A stretch of 64,000 nucleotides of DNA from Juglans regia. Taxonomy: Eukaryota > Streptophyta > Magnoliopsida > Fagales > Juglandaceae. The DNA is taken from contig NC_049910.1 in the NCBI RefSeq assembly GCF_001411555.2, positions 36,619,250 through 36,683,249 on the forward strand, written 5' to 3'. The notes beneath the pieces are model-generated. The model ran no database searches, was not told the DNA's origin, and saw only the letters and a list, made by a program, of their open reading frames with translations. Below are positions 44,410-55,613 of this stretch, piece by piece (positions within the stretch are counted from its first letter, which is position 1; every line of letters begins with the position of its first letter). The position numbers were made by a program, and so were the translations under genes.

Positions 44410-46579
44410 TCTACTTGTCCAAAAAATTAATGATTCAGATATAAAGAAAACAAAAATGCAACAAAAATATAAAATAAAAAAAATTAGCATTGTTGCAATT
44501 CAATACTACAAATGCAAACTTAGTGATAAAACATATACCAGTGGACGCATTAATATTAATGCATCAAGTTTGGATTTCCATTTTTAATGATCAAGTGCGA
44601 TCGACTGTTATTCCTACTATGTCATTCCGAACCCACACAACATCATCAGTGGCTACATCAATAATATCATCAATTATGGGGTTATTTTGCTCCTTGAGTA
44701 TGTATTCATCTTCATTATCTGTCATTTCTTCTTGACTGATGTCATATGTATCTCTTGGTTTTGTCTTGTCAACAACAACCCAGTTTGGTTCTCTTTCATT
44801 GGCAATATAAAATACTTGAGAAATTTGCGACAACAATACGAATGGATCAGCAGTAATCCGCTCCCCAATATGTATTAGACGCGAGAAATTCACAAGACTA
44901 AAACCAAAGTTGTCCTCCTTGTAACCTCTACCATGAGACATATCTGCCCAATCACACTTAAATAGTATGTATCGAGATCCATCATAATACTGCACCTCAA
45001 TTAAGCGTGTTAGCACGCCGTACCAAGTCGATCCATCTTCTGTACATATACTGACCCCACTATTTTGAGTTGTCCTCCCATTTTCAGAACTTTTTGTTCG
45101 AAACTTGGTGCCATTTACAACAATTCGCTTAAAATCTCTTGTTGTCTGTACAAGCCCTTTAGAATGTAATTCAATTTTTTGACCTAACTAATTTCTTCGA
45201 GTATTATCCATATTCACAACCTGAGAATTTATTTATAGCAAAATCTATTAGAGTGACTATAACGAACTAAATGTAATGTGAGTTATATGTATGTGTGATG
45301 TACTAGTAGATGCAATGTAGAACTTACATGGTCCCGAAACCATTCACAAAATTCGTCTCGATGCTTCTTTTGTAGATTGTGTTCTAATAATTCATTTTGG
45401 CTGATTGTCATCCTTAGCTTTTCCATATGGATCCTATATACGTACATGGTAATAGAAATGAATCTTATAATTATACCAACAAATTTTAAAAAAAATTGAG
45501 TAGTAAATATTAAAAATTTATTAATGGAATACTCACTTGCGAAATGGAATAAAATCGTCGACATTGAAGAGGATATATTGTGTGCCTAAGTCAATGACTT
45601 CATATCAAGATGAATATCAACAACCTCCCCCCTAGAATCATCAGGGTTTCTAGATGGTCTATTAAAGACTGTTTGTGTGGATTCCAAATAACGAGAACAA
45701 AATGTCAACAATTCCTCCAATAAGTATCCTTTGGAAATGGAGCCTTCCGGTGCAGCTTTGTTACATAAATGAAATTTAAGTCGATTCAAATACCTAACAT
45801 AATAACAAATCTAGTATCATTCTCAAAGAAATTGTGCCATAGTTGTGTACAAATCATTAATATTAGATATACTAATTATAACATACCTCTCTACAGGATA
45901 CATCCATCGATAATGAACTGGCCCACCAAGCTTGCATTCAGCAAATAAATGCACAGTCAAATGCACCATAATAGTGAAGAATCCAGGTGGAAAGATCATC
46001 TCGAATTGGCACAGTATGTCGAGACATGCAACACAAGGTTACCTACCCCCGTTCATGACATATAAGATGCAATATTCCTAACATGCATCTAGCATTATGC
46101 AATATTCGCAGCGGATAATTTTTTTCTTCAGCAATACTATGCACCAAACTGAAATATCTCAAATATTTAAAACATAATGATGTATTAAACAACTGAGATC
46201 ACAACACTAGTCCAAAATGGTTGTGATCAAAAGAGTGTTGGAGATTGAACTCCACAAATACAAGTAGTAATCTGAGGTAACTACTGTACCACCATCTACG
46301 TCACACCATTGTTTAGTCGATCATTTCCAGTTGGTCGATTCTCGATTCTCCTTCAGATCCTGTAACAAAATCTACCATTCGGGGGGAATGGTAGTTGGGA
46401 CTACCACAGTGAGATTTGATTACAAATCTCAGCAAGTTAACAGGAAACTTCCACACAGGTTAATGATGCATGCATGGCAGTAAAAGCATGAATGCATAAT
46501 CAAATCATAAGTAATCATAGCATAACTTGACATACAACATAACATAACTGGCATAACTTAAACTGAAACTGAAGCTTAG

Positions 46580-46850
46580 CATGAACGTGACTTGAAACAT
46601 AGCATGAACGTGAACTTGAAATATAACATGGACTTGAAACATAACATGAACGTGAACATGTATAATTTGAACATGAACTTGAACATAACTTGAACCTGAG
46701 CATGACATAACATAAATGTGAACTTGGAACATAACGTGAACGTGAATATAACATAACATGAACTTGAAACATATTCTTGTCTCATGGGATTACCATGATT
46801 GCGTGAACGTAAACTTGAACATAACATAACGTGAAACTTGACTTGAAATT
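46580..46850. repeat. Degenerate tandem repeats (GAACGTGAACTTGAAACATA type)
   Basis: About ten diverged units of 20-30 bp built from GAACGTGAACTTG and AACATAACAT. They give meaningless Cys/Val/His-rich ORFs in three frames. Confidence 0.8.
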
Positions 46851-46984
46851 GGAATCGTATTCAATAGACTTAATCATTAAAGTGACCATATGGATGCTAC
46901 ACAAGTCCCCTTGAGCCGTGTGTCCCTGTCGATTACCGCATCACATCACAGGTTTCTATACCAGCTGTGAGTGCGTTAATACGT

Positions 46985-47110
46985 ACTCCACAGTTGTTGT
47001 GGCCCCACGTATTCTACGTAATGTATGCTCCACAGTTGTTGTGGCCCCATACTTCATACTCTACAGTTGTTGTGGGCCCATGACTTATTTGTTTGTGCCA
47101 CACTTGCTGT
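46985..47110. repeat. Short tandem repeats (CCACAGTTGTTGTGGCCCCA)
   Basis: Three to four diverged units of about 40 bp, each with a CCACAGTTGTTGTGG hairpin-like core. Confidence 0.8.
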
Positions 47111-50100
47111 GGACACACGTAACATAATGTGTGGCACCATCGGCGTTAGTGCCTGGCGCGCTCCGGTGACCAGCTAATTAGGCCCCATTCGCAACCTGTT
47201 GACTGTACTTCGTCAACCCAGGGAATTTCACACCTATTTAGACACTCCAGCGTGAACAAAGGAGTTCCACTAAGATATTACCCCATCCTAGCGCTTAGGG
47301 TCGTGATTGATATGAATAACTTAACTGGCATACATGACAATTCGTAACGTAACGTAACATGAACGTGACATAAAAGACAAAAGTCCTGACGTAGCATAAC
47401 GTGACATGAACGTAAAATGACAGACATGACATACTTCCAGACATAAATGTAACAGAGAATATTTCATAACATGACATACATGTAACATGCAAGATTTCGT
47501 AACATAGAATACCATATAAAAGACAACATTTCTTAACATGGCGTAACATGTGACAATGAATATTACGTGACATGAAATACATGTAACATATGGCATCCTT
47601 AACTTAATGTGACATACTTGCAATGTATAGCAATATGACAGAATATCTTGTGTAACAGATGAGTAATTCATGACAATATAAATTCTGTGTAACAGATAAA
47701 TATGTAATGACTTGGCATGGCACATATGATAACATGCATGTATACAATTTAGTTCCCTTACTGATCACTCATATACATTAAACTGATAGTAAGTTAAAAG
47801 CTAACTTACCTCGATCTTCGCGCTTCGAGACAAAACTCAAGTGCGATCACGAGAAACTGAAAGTAGTGATTTGTAAAAATTAGAACTTAATCACTAACAA
47901 TTAGAAATATGGAAAAATATCAACTTAGAGTAAAATTACCATTTTACCCTCTACATGTGGGGAAATGACCATTTTACCCCTAACTTAAGGATTTTGCATC
48001 CTAACTCCAAAAATCACCAAAATTTACATGCCTTATGTAAATTTTGTCCTAAGCTCAAATATCAATTCAGAAAAATTTAAAACTAAACACAACCATCAAA
48101 ACTCTATATGGCCGAAACTTACAAGGCTATTTCCTTTGCTTTTTGTTGTAATTCTTTCAAATCTCAAAACTCATGATTAAACCAAAATTTTTCTTCTACT
48201 ACACTCATAACATATTCCTAAGAATAATCATGTTTTGAATCATGAACAAGAGTCATCAAAATCACTAAAACCATACTTGAACTTTTTGGTTTGTCTTCTA
48301 AGTTCAAAACAGAATTTTGTTTCTAACTTGTTTTGATCAACCTCTTGATCCATGACTTATAAAGAAGTGATCTTCAAACCAAAACATCACATGGTTTAGA
48401 AAGGTGTCCTAAAACAGATCCAAGCATCAAACTCAAGATCACAAGGGCAAACATCAACCAAAACATAAATTTAGCCAAGAACATCATCACTTTGGCCTAA
48501 CCTAATATCTCCTTGCATAAAATTTCATATATTCGAAACTAACATCAATTTCTTCCAAATAACATTCTAACATATATATAAGATGCTTAAGATCTTCCAA
48601 TAAAAATATCAAAGCCATTGGAGTAAGATTAAACCATAAAAGATTTAAACGTTCTCAAAACAGAAACTGTTTTTCCTCTTCCAGTTTCTAAGTTTCTAGA
48701 TCTAAGAAAATATTTCACCAAAAATTTTAATCATGCAACAAATCCTCAACCAATAATAATATACACATGTTAACAGTACTCCATAAAAATTTCGGACCAA
48801 GATCTATTCATTAGCTTGGTCAAAAACTTCAAAATATAACACACTCTCCAGTTTATGGCCCAGAATGACCTTTCTGGGGTCTTGACAACTTTTTATCAAT
48901 CAAATGATCTCCAAATGGAACGAATAAGGTATCCACGTAAACTATACTCCAAAAGAAAGAACTTTCATGAAGGAAACTTTGCGAGAAAACACTTACAAAA
49001 GCTTCGAAACAGGCGTTCAAAAGAGGTACGAAAAACTGTCCGAGAGTGTCTTTTGTGTTCTATGAAGGAAAAGTATAAAGGAGAGTTGCTTTTCGTGGGA
49101 AGTGGACTGGAGAGCTTCTTACACAAGCTATGTAAAGTGATAGGACTGAAGGAATGGTTGAGTGTTGGCCTTTTCTTCTCATAAAAATCAGACCAAGATC
49201 TTTTCTCAAGGTGGAGTGTGAGAGTGAAAGAGTGAGGTGGCCCTTTAGCTTTGTCTTTCAAGAACCTTCTAGGCCCTTCTTGTACAGATCTGGCCAGCCA
49301 AGTGGGGGTACAAAACTTAGCCATGAAGCAATGCTAATGGTGACCAATTTCGTGGGCCTTAATGGGCCTAAACCGAATGGGCCTAAATTTTGGGGTTTAA
49401 AGAGGGTTTGGGTTGCTATCAAGCCCAAATCCAATATCACTTGGCCCAATCAATTTTTCAAGGTTAACAAGGTTGGATAATGATGCTCTAACACAAATAT
49501 GAAGGATTAATAGCATGTGGAAGTGATTTAATCAAGTGATTAAACACAATGCTAGAAATCGGATTAGAAATGGTTTAGAGGCCAACTTTAGGGTTTTGGA
49601 GAAACCATTTAGGGTTTCGATTTCAACCATACTTTTGGGCTTTCGATTGGATTCCCACCATTTAGGATTTTACTACGATTGAAAACCTTTTTGGTCTGGC
49701 ACAATTTGGTTGAGCAGATGAAACAGAGTTTTGCTTAAGTAGCATGATTTCACAGCTTGATTCCTTCAAATCCATCAAACGTTCCTCATGGTGCCAAGTG
49801 TCTAATATTATTCACTAAGTGTGGCTAAGATCTTGCCAAGTGTTCAAATAAAACTTCTCTAATCTAATTTGGACATTCCACACTGTAATTTTGAAACACT
49901 GCAATCAGTGCGCTTACCGAGGTTAGTATTCACTCCGAAAAAGGGAATCTTAAACTTCGCACTAAAAATTCTTAAATATTCATATTAACCTACAGTGAAA
50001 ATATTTTACTGAAATTCAATCTCGAAGTGCCCCTAAAATTAATTTCACAATTTCCAACAGATGTTTCGTCCGGAATTATGAAAATAGAATAATGCGCCAT

Positions 50101-52522
50101 AAAATCCTAAATAATCCACTAAGTCTAATGGCGTAGACCATAATTCATTTTGACACTTCTAACCACCTCAAATAAATAAAACTCATATTTTTAGCACCAT
50201 AGTGAGTGATAACACTGACTATGTTGACAAGCTAAAACCTATGCGATTGGTCGATTCGTAAAAACTTATGGGGTTTTTACGAGATTCCTAAAGTCAATAG
50301 AAATTCCACCAATGAATTTCTAGTGGGCTGTTACAAACAATGTGCCAATTATATTATCAACAACGTTCTTCTCTATGTGCATTACATCAAGATTGTGTCA
50401 TAACAAATTTCCTTTCCAATAAGGTAGGTCAAAGAAAATACTCTGCTTCTTCCATGCGGATTGCATGTCAAGATTGTGTTCACTAGTCCTTTTTATTTTC
50501 TGCATGTCAGCAACATATTCAGCATTCTCTAATTGTCTCAGAATGTCATCTCCATTTGGCACAACAGGCAGATGATTAATTTCTTTTGTACCATCAAATG
50601 CACTAGCTTGCTTTCTCCACCTATGATCCATCGGTAAGAATCTTCGTTGTCCCATATATGAAAACTTTTTTCCATGTTTTAACCACTTAGACCATGTATT
50701 CTCCATACAACAAGAACAGGCAAATCTACCTTTCGTACTCCATCCAGACAAATCACCATATGCGGGAAAGTCATTGATTGTCCACATCAAGGCTGCACGC
50801 ATCGTAAACATTCTTTTAGAGCAGGCATCGTGGGTCGGTGATCTGACCTCCCATAATTCCTTTAGTTATGTTATTAAAGGCTCGAGGTATACATCTATTT
50901 TCATAGAGGGTGAAGATGGGCCTGGGATTATCAATAATAGCATGAAAGTCGATGGTTTCATGCACATCCAAGGAGGAAAATTATAAGGTATGATCACTAC
51001 TGGCCAAGTACTGTGAGAAATGCTCATGTTACCAAAAGGATTAAATCCATCTGCGGCTAATCCAAGTCTAGCATTGCGGGGTCAGATGCAAAATCATTGT
51101 GTTGTGAGTCAAACGTCTTCCAAGCCATCCCATCGGCCAGATGTCATAATACACCATCATCTGTTCGACCTTCAGCAAGCCACTTCATGTGTGAAGCAAT
51201 TTTCGATGACATAAAAAGTCTTTGCAATCTTGACTTCAAAGGAAACCAACGCAAAACCTTTGCTGGCCTTCTTTTATTCCTTCCATCCGTATCAGCATTT
51301 TGCTTCCATTTTGAACTTTGACAAAACATACATGTTTCTCTATTTTCATTATTCTTCCAAAACAACATACAACTATTAGGACATACTGGGATTTTTATGC
51401 ATTCAAGGCCTAAGTCACTCATTTACTTTTTAGCCTCATATGTATTTTTAGGTAACGATGCTCCCGATGGAAGTAACTCATTTAGAAATTCAAGAAGCTC
51501 TGCGAAGATATTATTACTCCATCCTCCTAAACATTTCATATCCCACAAACGTACAATAGAACTAAACCTACTATGTTTTGTACACCCTTCATATAATGGC
51601 TCATCGGCATCTTTCAACATGTTATAAAACTTTTGACCACCCTCATTGGGACCTTGAGAATTTTCATCCATCGCTTCAGCTTCCATACCCATTTTAAGCC
51701 CACCTCCAACCACTCGAGGTACAAACATAGGAAAAACATCTTGCAACATTGTATGAATCTCACTAGGTCCTTCTTGGCTTTGTTCATCATTGACGGGGGT
51801 ATTAGTACCAACATTAGGTGTAGAATTTACCTTCTCACCATGAGTGTGCCAAATTGTGTAACCCTGACAAATTCCATAGTAAATCAAGTGGTCGTGCATT
51901 ATATTGACCTTGAAATACTTAGACAAGCAGCACTTTTTACATGGGCAACAGATTAACCCATCAATACTCATGTTGTCATTTGCAAACTTTAAAAACCCAT
52001 TAACACCATCAACATATTCTTTCATATTTCGACGCATTGTCATCCAACTGGTCTTGTCCATATTGCTATTGAGTCAAATGATAGTATAGTTGAGAAGCTA
52101 AGAAATAAAGTTATTTTAGGATTAAGATGGACCTGTTAAGAAAAAAGAAAGTGAATTGGGTTTGAAAAAATTATTAACTGTAACTTATCTAGCTAGATGA
52201 CCTACAATATATATTGCTTGTATCAAAAGGGAATTAATGCAAATGAATCACTGCATCTTAGGGAAAGTGTGCGCATCACAAATCAACAAGTAATTGGTGG
52301 ATATATAGGTAATTTTGGGCACGTACATGTTGGAATGAAGGTAGATTAAAATACCATCACTTTTTCACATTTCATCAATATCTCTAATCACTCTAATTAA
52401 TACATTAATTCTAAAATATTTTTGAAAAATATAATTTTTGTACTATAAAATAAGATTAGGTCCACTTAAAATATTTTACAAGTTCTCTGGAAACCTGCTG
52501 AGAGCCGTGGTAAAAAAAAAAA

Positions 52523-52690
52523 GAGTAATACTAGATACAAGCCCCAAATAGACAATCCTCATACAAGCCTTTTGTAAAAAAATGGTCCCACTAATAAAGA
52601 ATAGTTTTTTTTACACTTTGAAGGTGGGGTCCACTTTGTTACAAGGGCTTGTATGGGGCTTGTCTATTTGGGACTTGTACAAATCATTTC
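52523..52690. mobile_element. Foldback MITE in the CACTA 5' region
   Basis: Inverted repeats of about 65-70 bp: ACAAGCCCCAAATAGACAA on the left pairs with TTGTCTATTTGGGACTTGT on the right, and CATACAAGCC with GGCTTGTATG. A roughly 30-bp loop lies around 52595-52620. The ends resemble AGTAATRCTA-type plant MITEs. No duplication confirmed. Confidence 0.75.
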
Positions 52691-52829
52691 TCAAAAAACA
52701 TACGTCCAAACTTTTAAATACACTCAAAGGGCATATGTGTAATGTAATACTAAACAGTTTACGTAAAAGCCTTAGAAAAAAAAACAAAACACCCTCATTT
52801 TATTTCAAACACTTACAATCGGCCTATGT

Positions 52830-53770
52830 TTCGTTGTGATAAGAGGCCAGGCAGCGGAGGACTCACCGAGAGAGGCAATGAGAGGCTGTCGTGGATGGTC
52901 GACGAGGTGGAAGAGGACTGAGAGAGAGAGAGAGAGAGATGAGCGAGAGAGAGATCAACAGTACTGGCAGGATCAAATGTGGACCGAGAGGGATGAAGGC
53001 GTGCAGGGGGCACTCGGGCGGAGCCGGGCTGCTGAGGTGAACACGCCGGCAAGCTGGACTTCACCGTGCTGAGGTTGGCGGTGCCTAACGGAATCGGGAG
53101 CAAGGAGAATGGGATGCTCTGTTTCGATATGGTGAAAATAGAACCTTCAACATGATGACCAACAGTGGCTCTATTGTGGATTTATGGCTGGGTTACTATG
53201 GTGGCACCACGAGTGGGTGAGAGGCAGGGTGGGCAGTGAGGTTTGGTTGTCACGACCAGGCGGCCAAGGGCTGACGGTTGGACACAAAGGGACTAACTTT
53301 CGGCTTTGGTGTTTCCACAACAACCACGCGCTTGACGTTGCGGTTCCATGCATGGAGCTTGTGCAGTGGCTACGGTGGCTGAGCAGGGGGCACTACGGTG
53401 GGGCTGAGTTTCCGTTCGGGTTGCTGCTACGAGATGGAGGCTGGTGGCAGCGGCTGTTAATGGCCGTGCCTGCATGCAATATTGGTTGGACACTGCAGGG
53501 GTGGTGAACGTACGTGGGGTTCAGGAAGAAGGATGGGCTACTACATGCGGCAACCCTAGCTTGGGGAAGATGATTTAGGTGCAAATCAGAAGGTTTTTGC
53601 ATTAACGTGTGTGGTTGTTGAAAACCCTAGTGAAAAATGGGAGGAAGAAACATGCATCCGTGATGTGCATGGGAGACGTGGTTCGGTGTGGGATTGATCC
53701 TTATGTTCTCACAAGTTGGGTTTCTTGTGCCCGTTACAAAACCCTAGCTTGCGTTTATCAGGTCATAAAT
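52830..53770. other. GC-rich block in the CACTA 5' region
   Basis: GC-rich DNA with a GA microsatellite (52919-52942) and overlapping ORFs on both strands lacking known domains. It ends in AAACCCTAG repeats (53550-53760). In style it resembles the leaders of the solo LTRs at 24.3-25.1 and 37.2-38.1 kb, so it is probably captured or inserted repeat DNA rather than a gene. Confidence 0.4.
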
Positions 53771-53939
53771 TTTATTTTTTTAATTTGTAAAAATATCAAA
53801 TTTAATTAAAAATTCCATTATTCTCATTCCATAAATATTGAATCATATTCCATAAATACTCCCACCCCACCTTTCTAGCTCAACTTTTTTTTTCCCCTCT
53901 ATTTTCAAGCTAGCTCACCTTTAATAGGCTTTAGGGTAC

Positions 53940-54664
53940 AATTATTTTATTATTTTGGATTAAGTGGGAATAGGCTATAGCTTTTAAATTTGAGAAAAAT
54001 ATGAGAAAATGAGATTTTATTACTGCCATTTATGCAGACACCGATAGATGTATATTTAATTACAAGTGTGAAAATAAAATTTCAATAAATTTCCATTTTC
54101 TGGCATTTGTATAAACGTTAGTAAATGCCAACAAATATATATTTAATTATTGGTGTGAAAATGAAACGTTAATAAATTACTATTTTTTGGCATATCTATA
54201 AACGCCCCTAATATAAACGTCACTAAATCTTCTCTACTTTATTGACGTTTATGCAAATGCCGACAAATGCAATATTAAATTACCGGCGTAACAATTAAAC
54301 GTCGATAAATTTCTATTTTGCCGGCATATTTATAAGCACCGCTACTATAAATGCCGCTATATCCTCTATACTTTACCGACGTTTATGCAAATGCCAATAA
54401 ATGTATATTTCATTACTGGGGTGAAAATGAAACGTTGATAAAAGACAATTTTACTAGCATATTTATAACTGCCGATGATCTAAATGCCGCTAAATCATCT
54501 CTAAGTTCTCGGCGCTTACACAAACGCCGGCAAATGAATATTTAAGTATTTGCGTATAGGCATATGCGCCGCTAATTACCGGCGCATTCATAATACATCG
54601 GCAAATCACTATTGTTACTGGCATTTACATAAACGCCATTAATATAAATCCTTTTTTTGTAGTG
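53940..54664. repeat. CACTA subterminal repeats
   Basis: Many copies, in both orientations, of a short motif close to GCCGGCATTTATAAACGCCG or GACGTTTATGCAAATGCC, ending in TTTTTTTGTAGTG. Such subterminal arrays bind the element-encoded TnpA protein. Present only at this end of the element. Confidence 0.8.
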
Positions 54665-54800
54665 CCCGCTCATAGTATCCCCAGACCGCCTAGTCAGATA
54701 GCTAGCTAGCAACCCTCTTTCTTTCTCACTTCACATTTCACCGGCCCATAAAGTACTCCCCTCAGACAAAAGAACTTTTATTTGCAATCTCCATTGAAGC

Positions 54801-55088
54801 ATGATGGCAATGCCCAGAGGAGCTGTTATTTTTGTGATTTGCATGTTTATGGTTAGCAGGCTTTGGGTTCAAGATACAAATGCACGCAACCTTAGCTATG
54901 GAACTATAATAGGTGGAAATATTCATGCAAACTACAAATTGCAACCTGAGGCTAAGATTTGCCATAAAGAGCCAGCTAATAAATACACGAGAGGCTACGA
55001 AAAAGAAACTCATTGCCAAACACCACCACAATATATATATATCATGATTAAGATCATGATCAAGATCATGATAAACGTCCAAAAGTAG
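54801..55088 (+). pseudogene. RALF-like peptide gene missing two cysteines (RALF5)
   Basis: This is an open 95-codon frame, but probably non-functional. The signal peptide is kept (AVIFVICMFMVSRLW core, with R for G near its end). The RALF domain starts R-N-L-S-Y-G-T. Of the four conserved cysteines the first and third are Tyr (residues 45 and 66), leaving only 54 and 72, so neither family disulfide can form. The motif reads Y-T-R-G-Y. The tail is extended by about 14 residues (I-M-I-K-I-M-I-K) because the AT repeat before the stop shifted phase. An 11.3-kb CACTA insert separates it from its TATA box. It may start at the first or second ATG (54801, 54804). Confidence 0.8.
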
Positions 55089-55403
55089 TAATAAAAACGG
55101 TTTCGATTCCATGCATCTAAAATTAATTATTTGTTCTTCTGGACATATTAATGTATGTATAAGATAATATCGATCGATCGACTTACTGTGTATATTAATG
55201 TCCCAATATTTTATATATACCATTTATTTATGAAAGGCGTACGTTCTATATAATTCTTTTTGAAGCCATGGTACTTATGAATATAATCACGATCTTAACT
55301 CATATATGCATGCATCATATAATAATGACGTACATGTGATGTTAAGTTGGTCACGTATTTTGAAAATCCAAGTGTATATAATATTATGCATTCATGCATC
55401 ATG
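55089..55403. other. RALF5 3' flank
   Basis: Matches the inverted RALF4 flank 40147-40460 and the RALF3 flank 28207-28570. No gene. Confidence 0.65.
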
Positions 55404-55613
55404 TGTCAAACTTCTGTATTTTCATATATTCCAATAAATCTTTACAGCAGGAATGATTTACATAAATAACAAGAATTGAAATCTAAAATTGACAATGCAG
55501 CAACAAAAATATCGGCTAGAATCATGCTTGACCATTTTATCTACATCAACGTGATCTTGCTAATTTGAAATGCCTATAATTCCTCTGTTTCCAAATATAG
55601 CTCACACCAACAC

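Larger units (their letters stand above)
46027..50335 (-). mobile_element. Probable long solo LTR nested in TNP2
   Basis: The right end is unambiguous: on minus it starts TGTAACAGCCCACTAG exactly where TNP2 coding stops. The left end is tentatively TGCAACACAAGG at 46027, giving TG...CA ends over 4.3 kb. No matching duplication is seen, and adjacent transposase sequence is deleted. It has the same architecture as the two solo LTRs: non-coding, tandem repeats in the 3' half, gene-like leader in the 5' half. The ORFs inside (47.3-47.7, 48.9-49.5 kb) have no family features. Confidence 0.55.
44591..52061 (-). pseudogene. TNP2-like CACTA transposase, disrupted
   Basis: Domains in order on minus: Transpos_assoc (51423-52061; M-D-K-T-S-W-M, ICCPCKKC, HGE). 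Then KVLRWFPLKSRLQRLFMSSK (51144-51422, after a stop in place of Leu) and the Transposase_21 core (50398-50811; MRAALMWTINDFPAYGDLSG, YMGQRRFLPMDH, FFDLPYWKGNLL). H-N-L-D-V-M-H-I-E-K-N follows after a stop at about 50397. Next are DUF4218 (45890-46025 IFPPGFF and MVHLTVH; 45586-45789 NKAAPEGS and FCSRYLE) and DUF4216 (44591-45180 LFKCDW and QVFYIA). About 150 residues between Transposase_21 and DUF4218 are gone, replaced by the LTR at 46027-50335. Stops and frameshifts confirm inactivity. Confidence 0.88.
43353..54664 (-). mobile_element. CACTA (En/Spm) DNA transposon, 11.3 kb
   Basis: The ends are CACTACAA on the left and TTGTAGTG on the right, with flanks CCA (43350-43352) and CCC (54665-54667). 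This fits a 3-bp duplication with one change, since the intact site in RALF3 reads CCACCAGCTCATAG. On minus it carries TNP2-type transposase remnants then an ORF1-like gene. The right (5') end has about 700 bp of subterminal repeats. The left end has none and lies inside ORF1. Hosts a long LTR and a foldback MITE. It is dead as an autonomous element. Confidence 0.9.

Noticed and set aside
43735..44490. Host gene candidate because of a mostly open 251-codon frame with a hydrophobic N-terminus
   Set aside because: The hydrophobic start is upstream of a better Met (44409). The Ser/Gln-rich protein lies within CACTA boundaries next to TNP2, fitting the element's second gene.
46505..47725. Cys/Val/His-rich ORFs that look like small cysteine-rich proteins
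   Set aside because: They arise from degenerate tandem repeats of AACATGAACGTGAACTTG in three frames.
48855..49480. ORFs resembling a small basic protein
   Set aside because: Both strands are open for similar lengths. The block is part of a probable LTR and no domain is seen.
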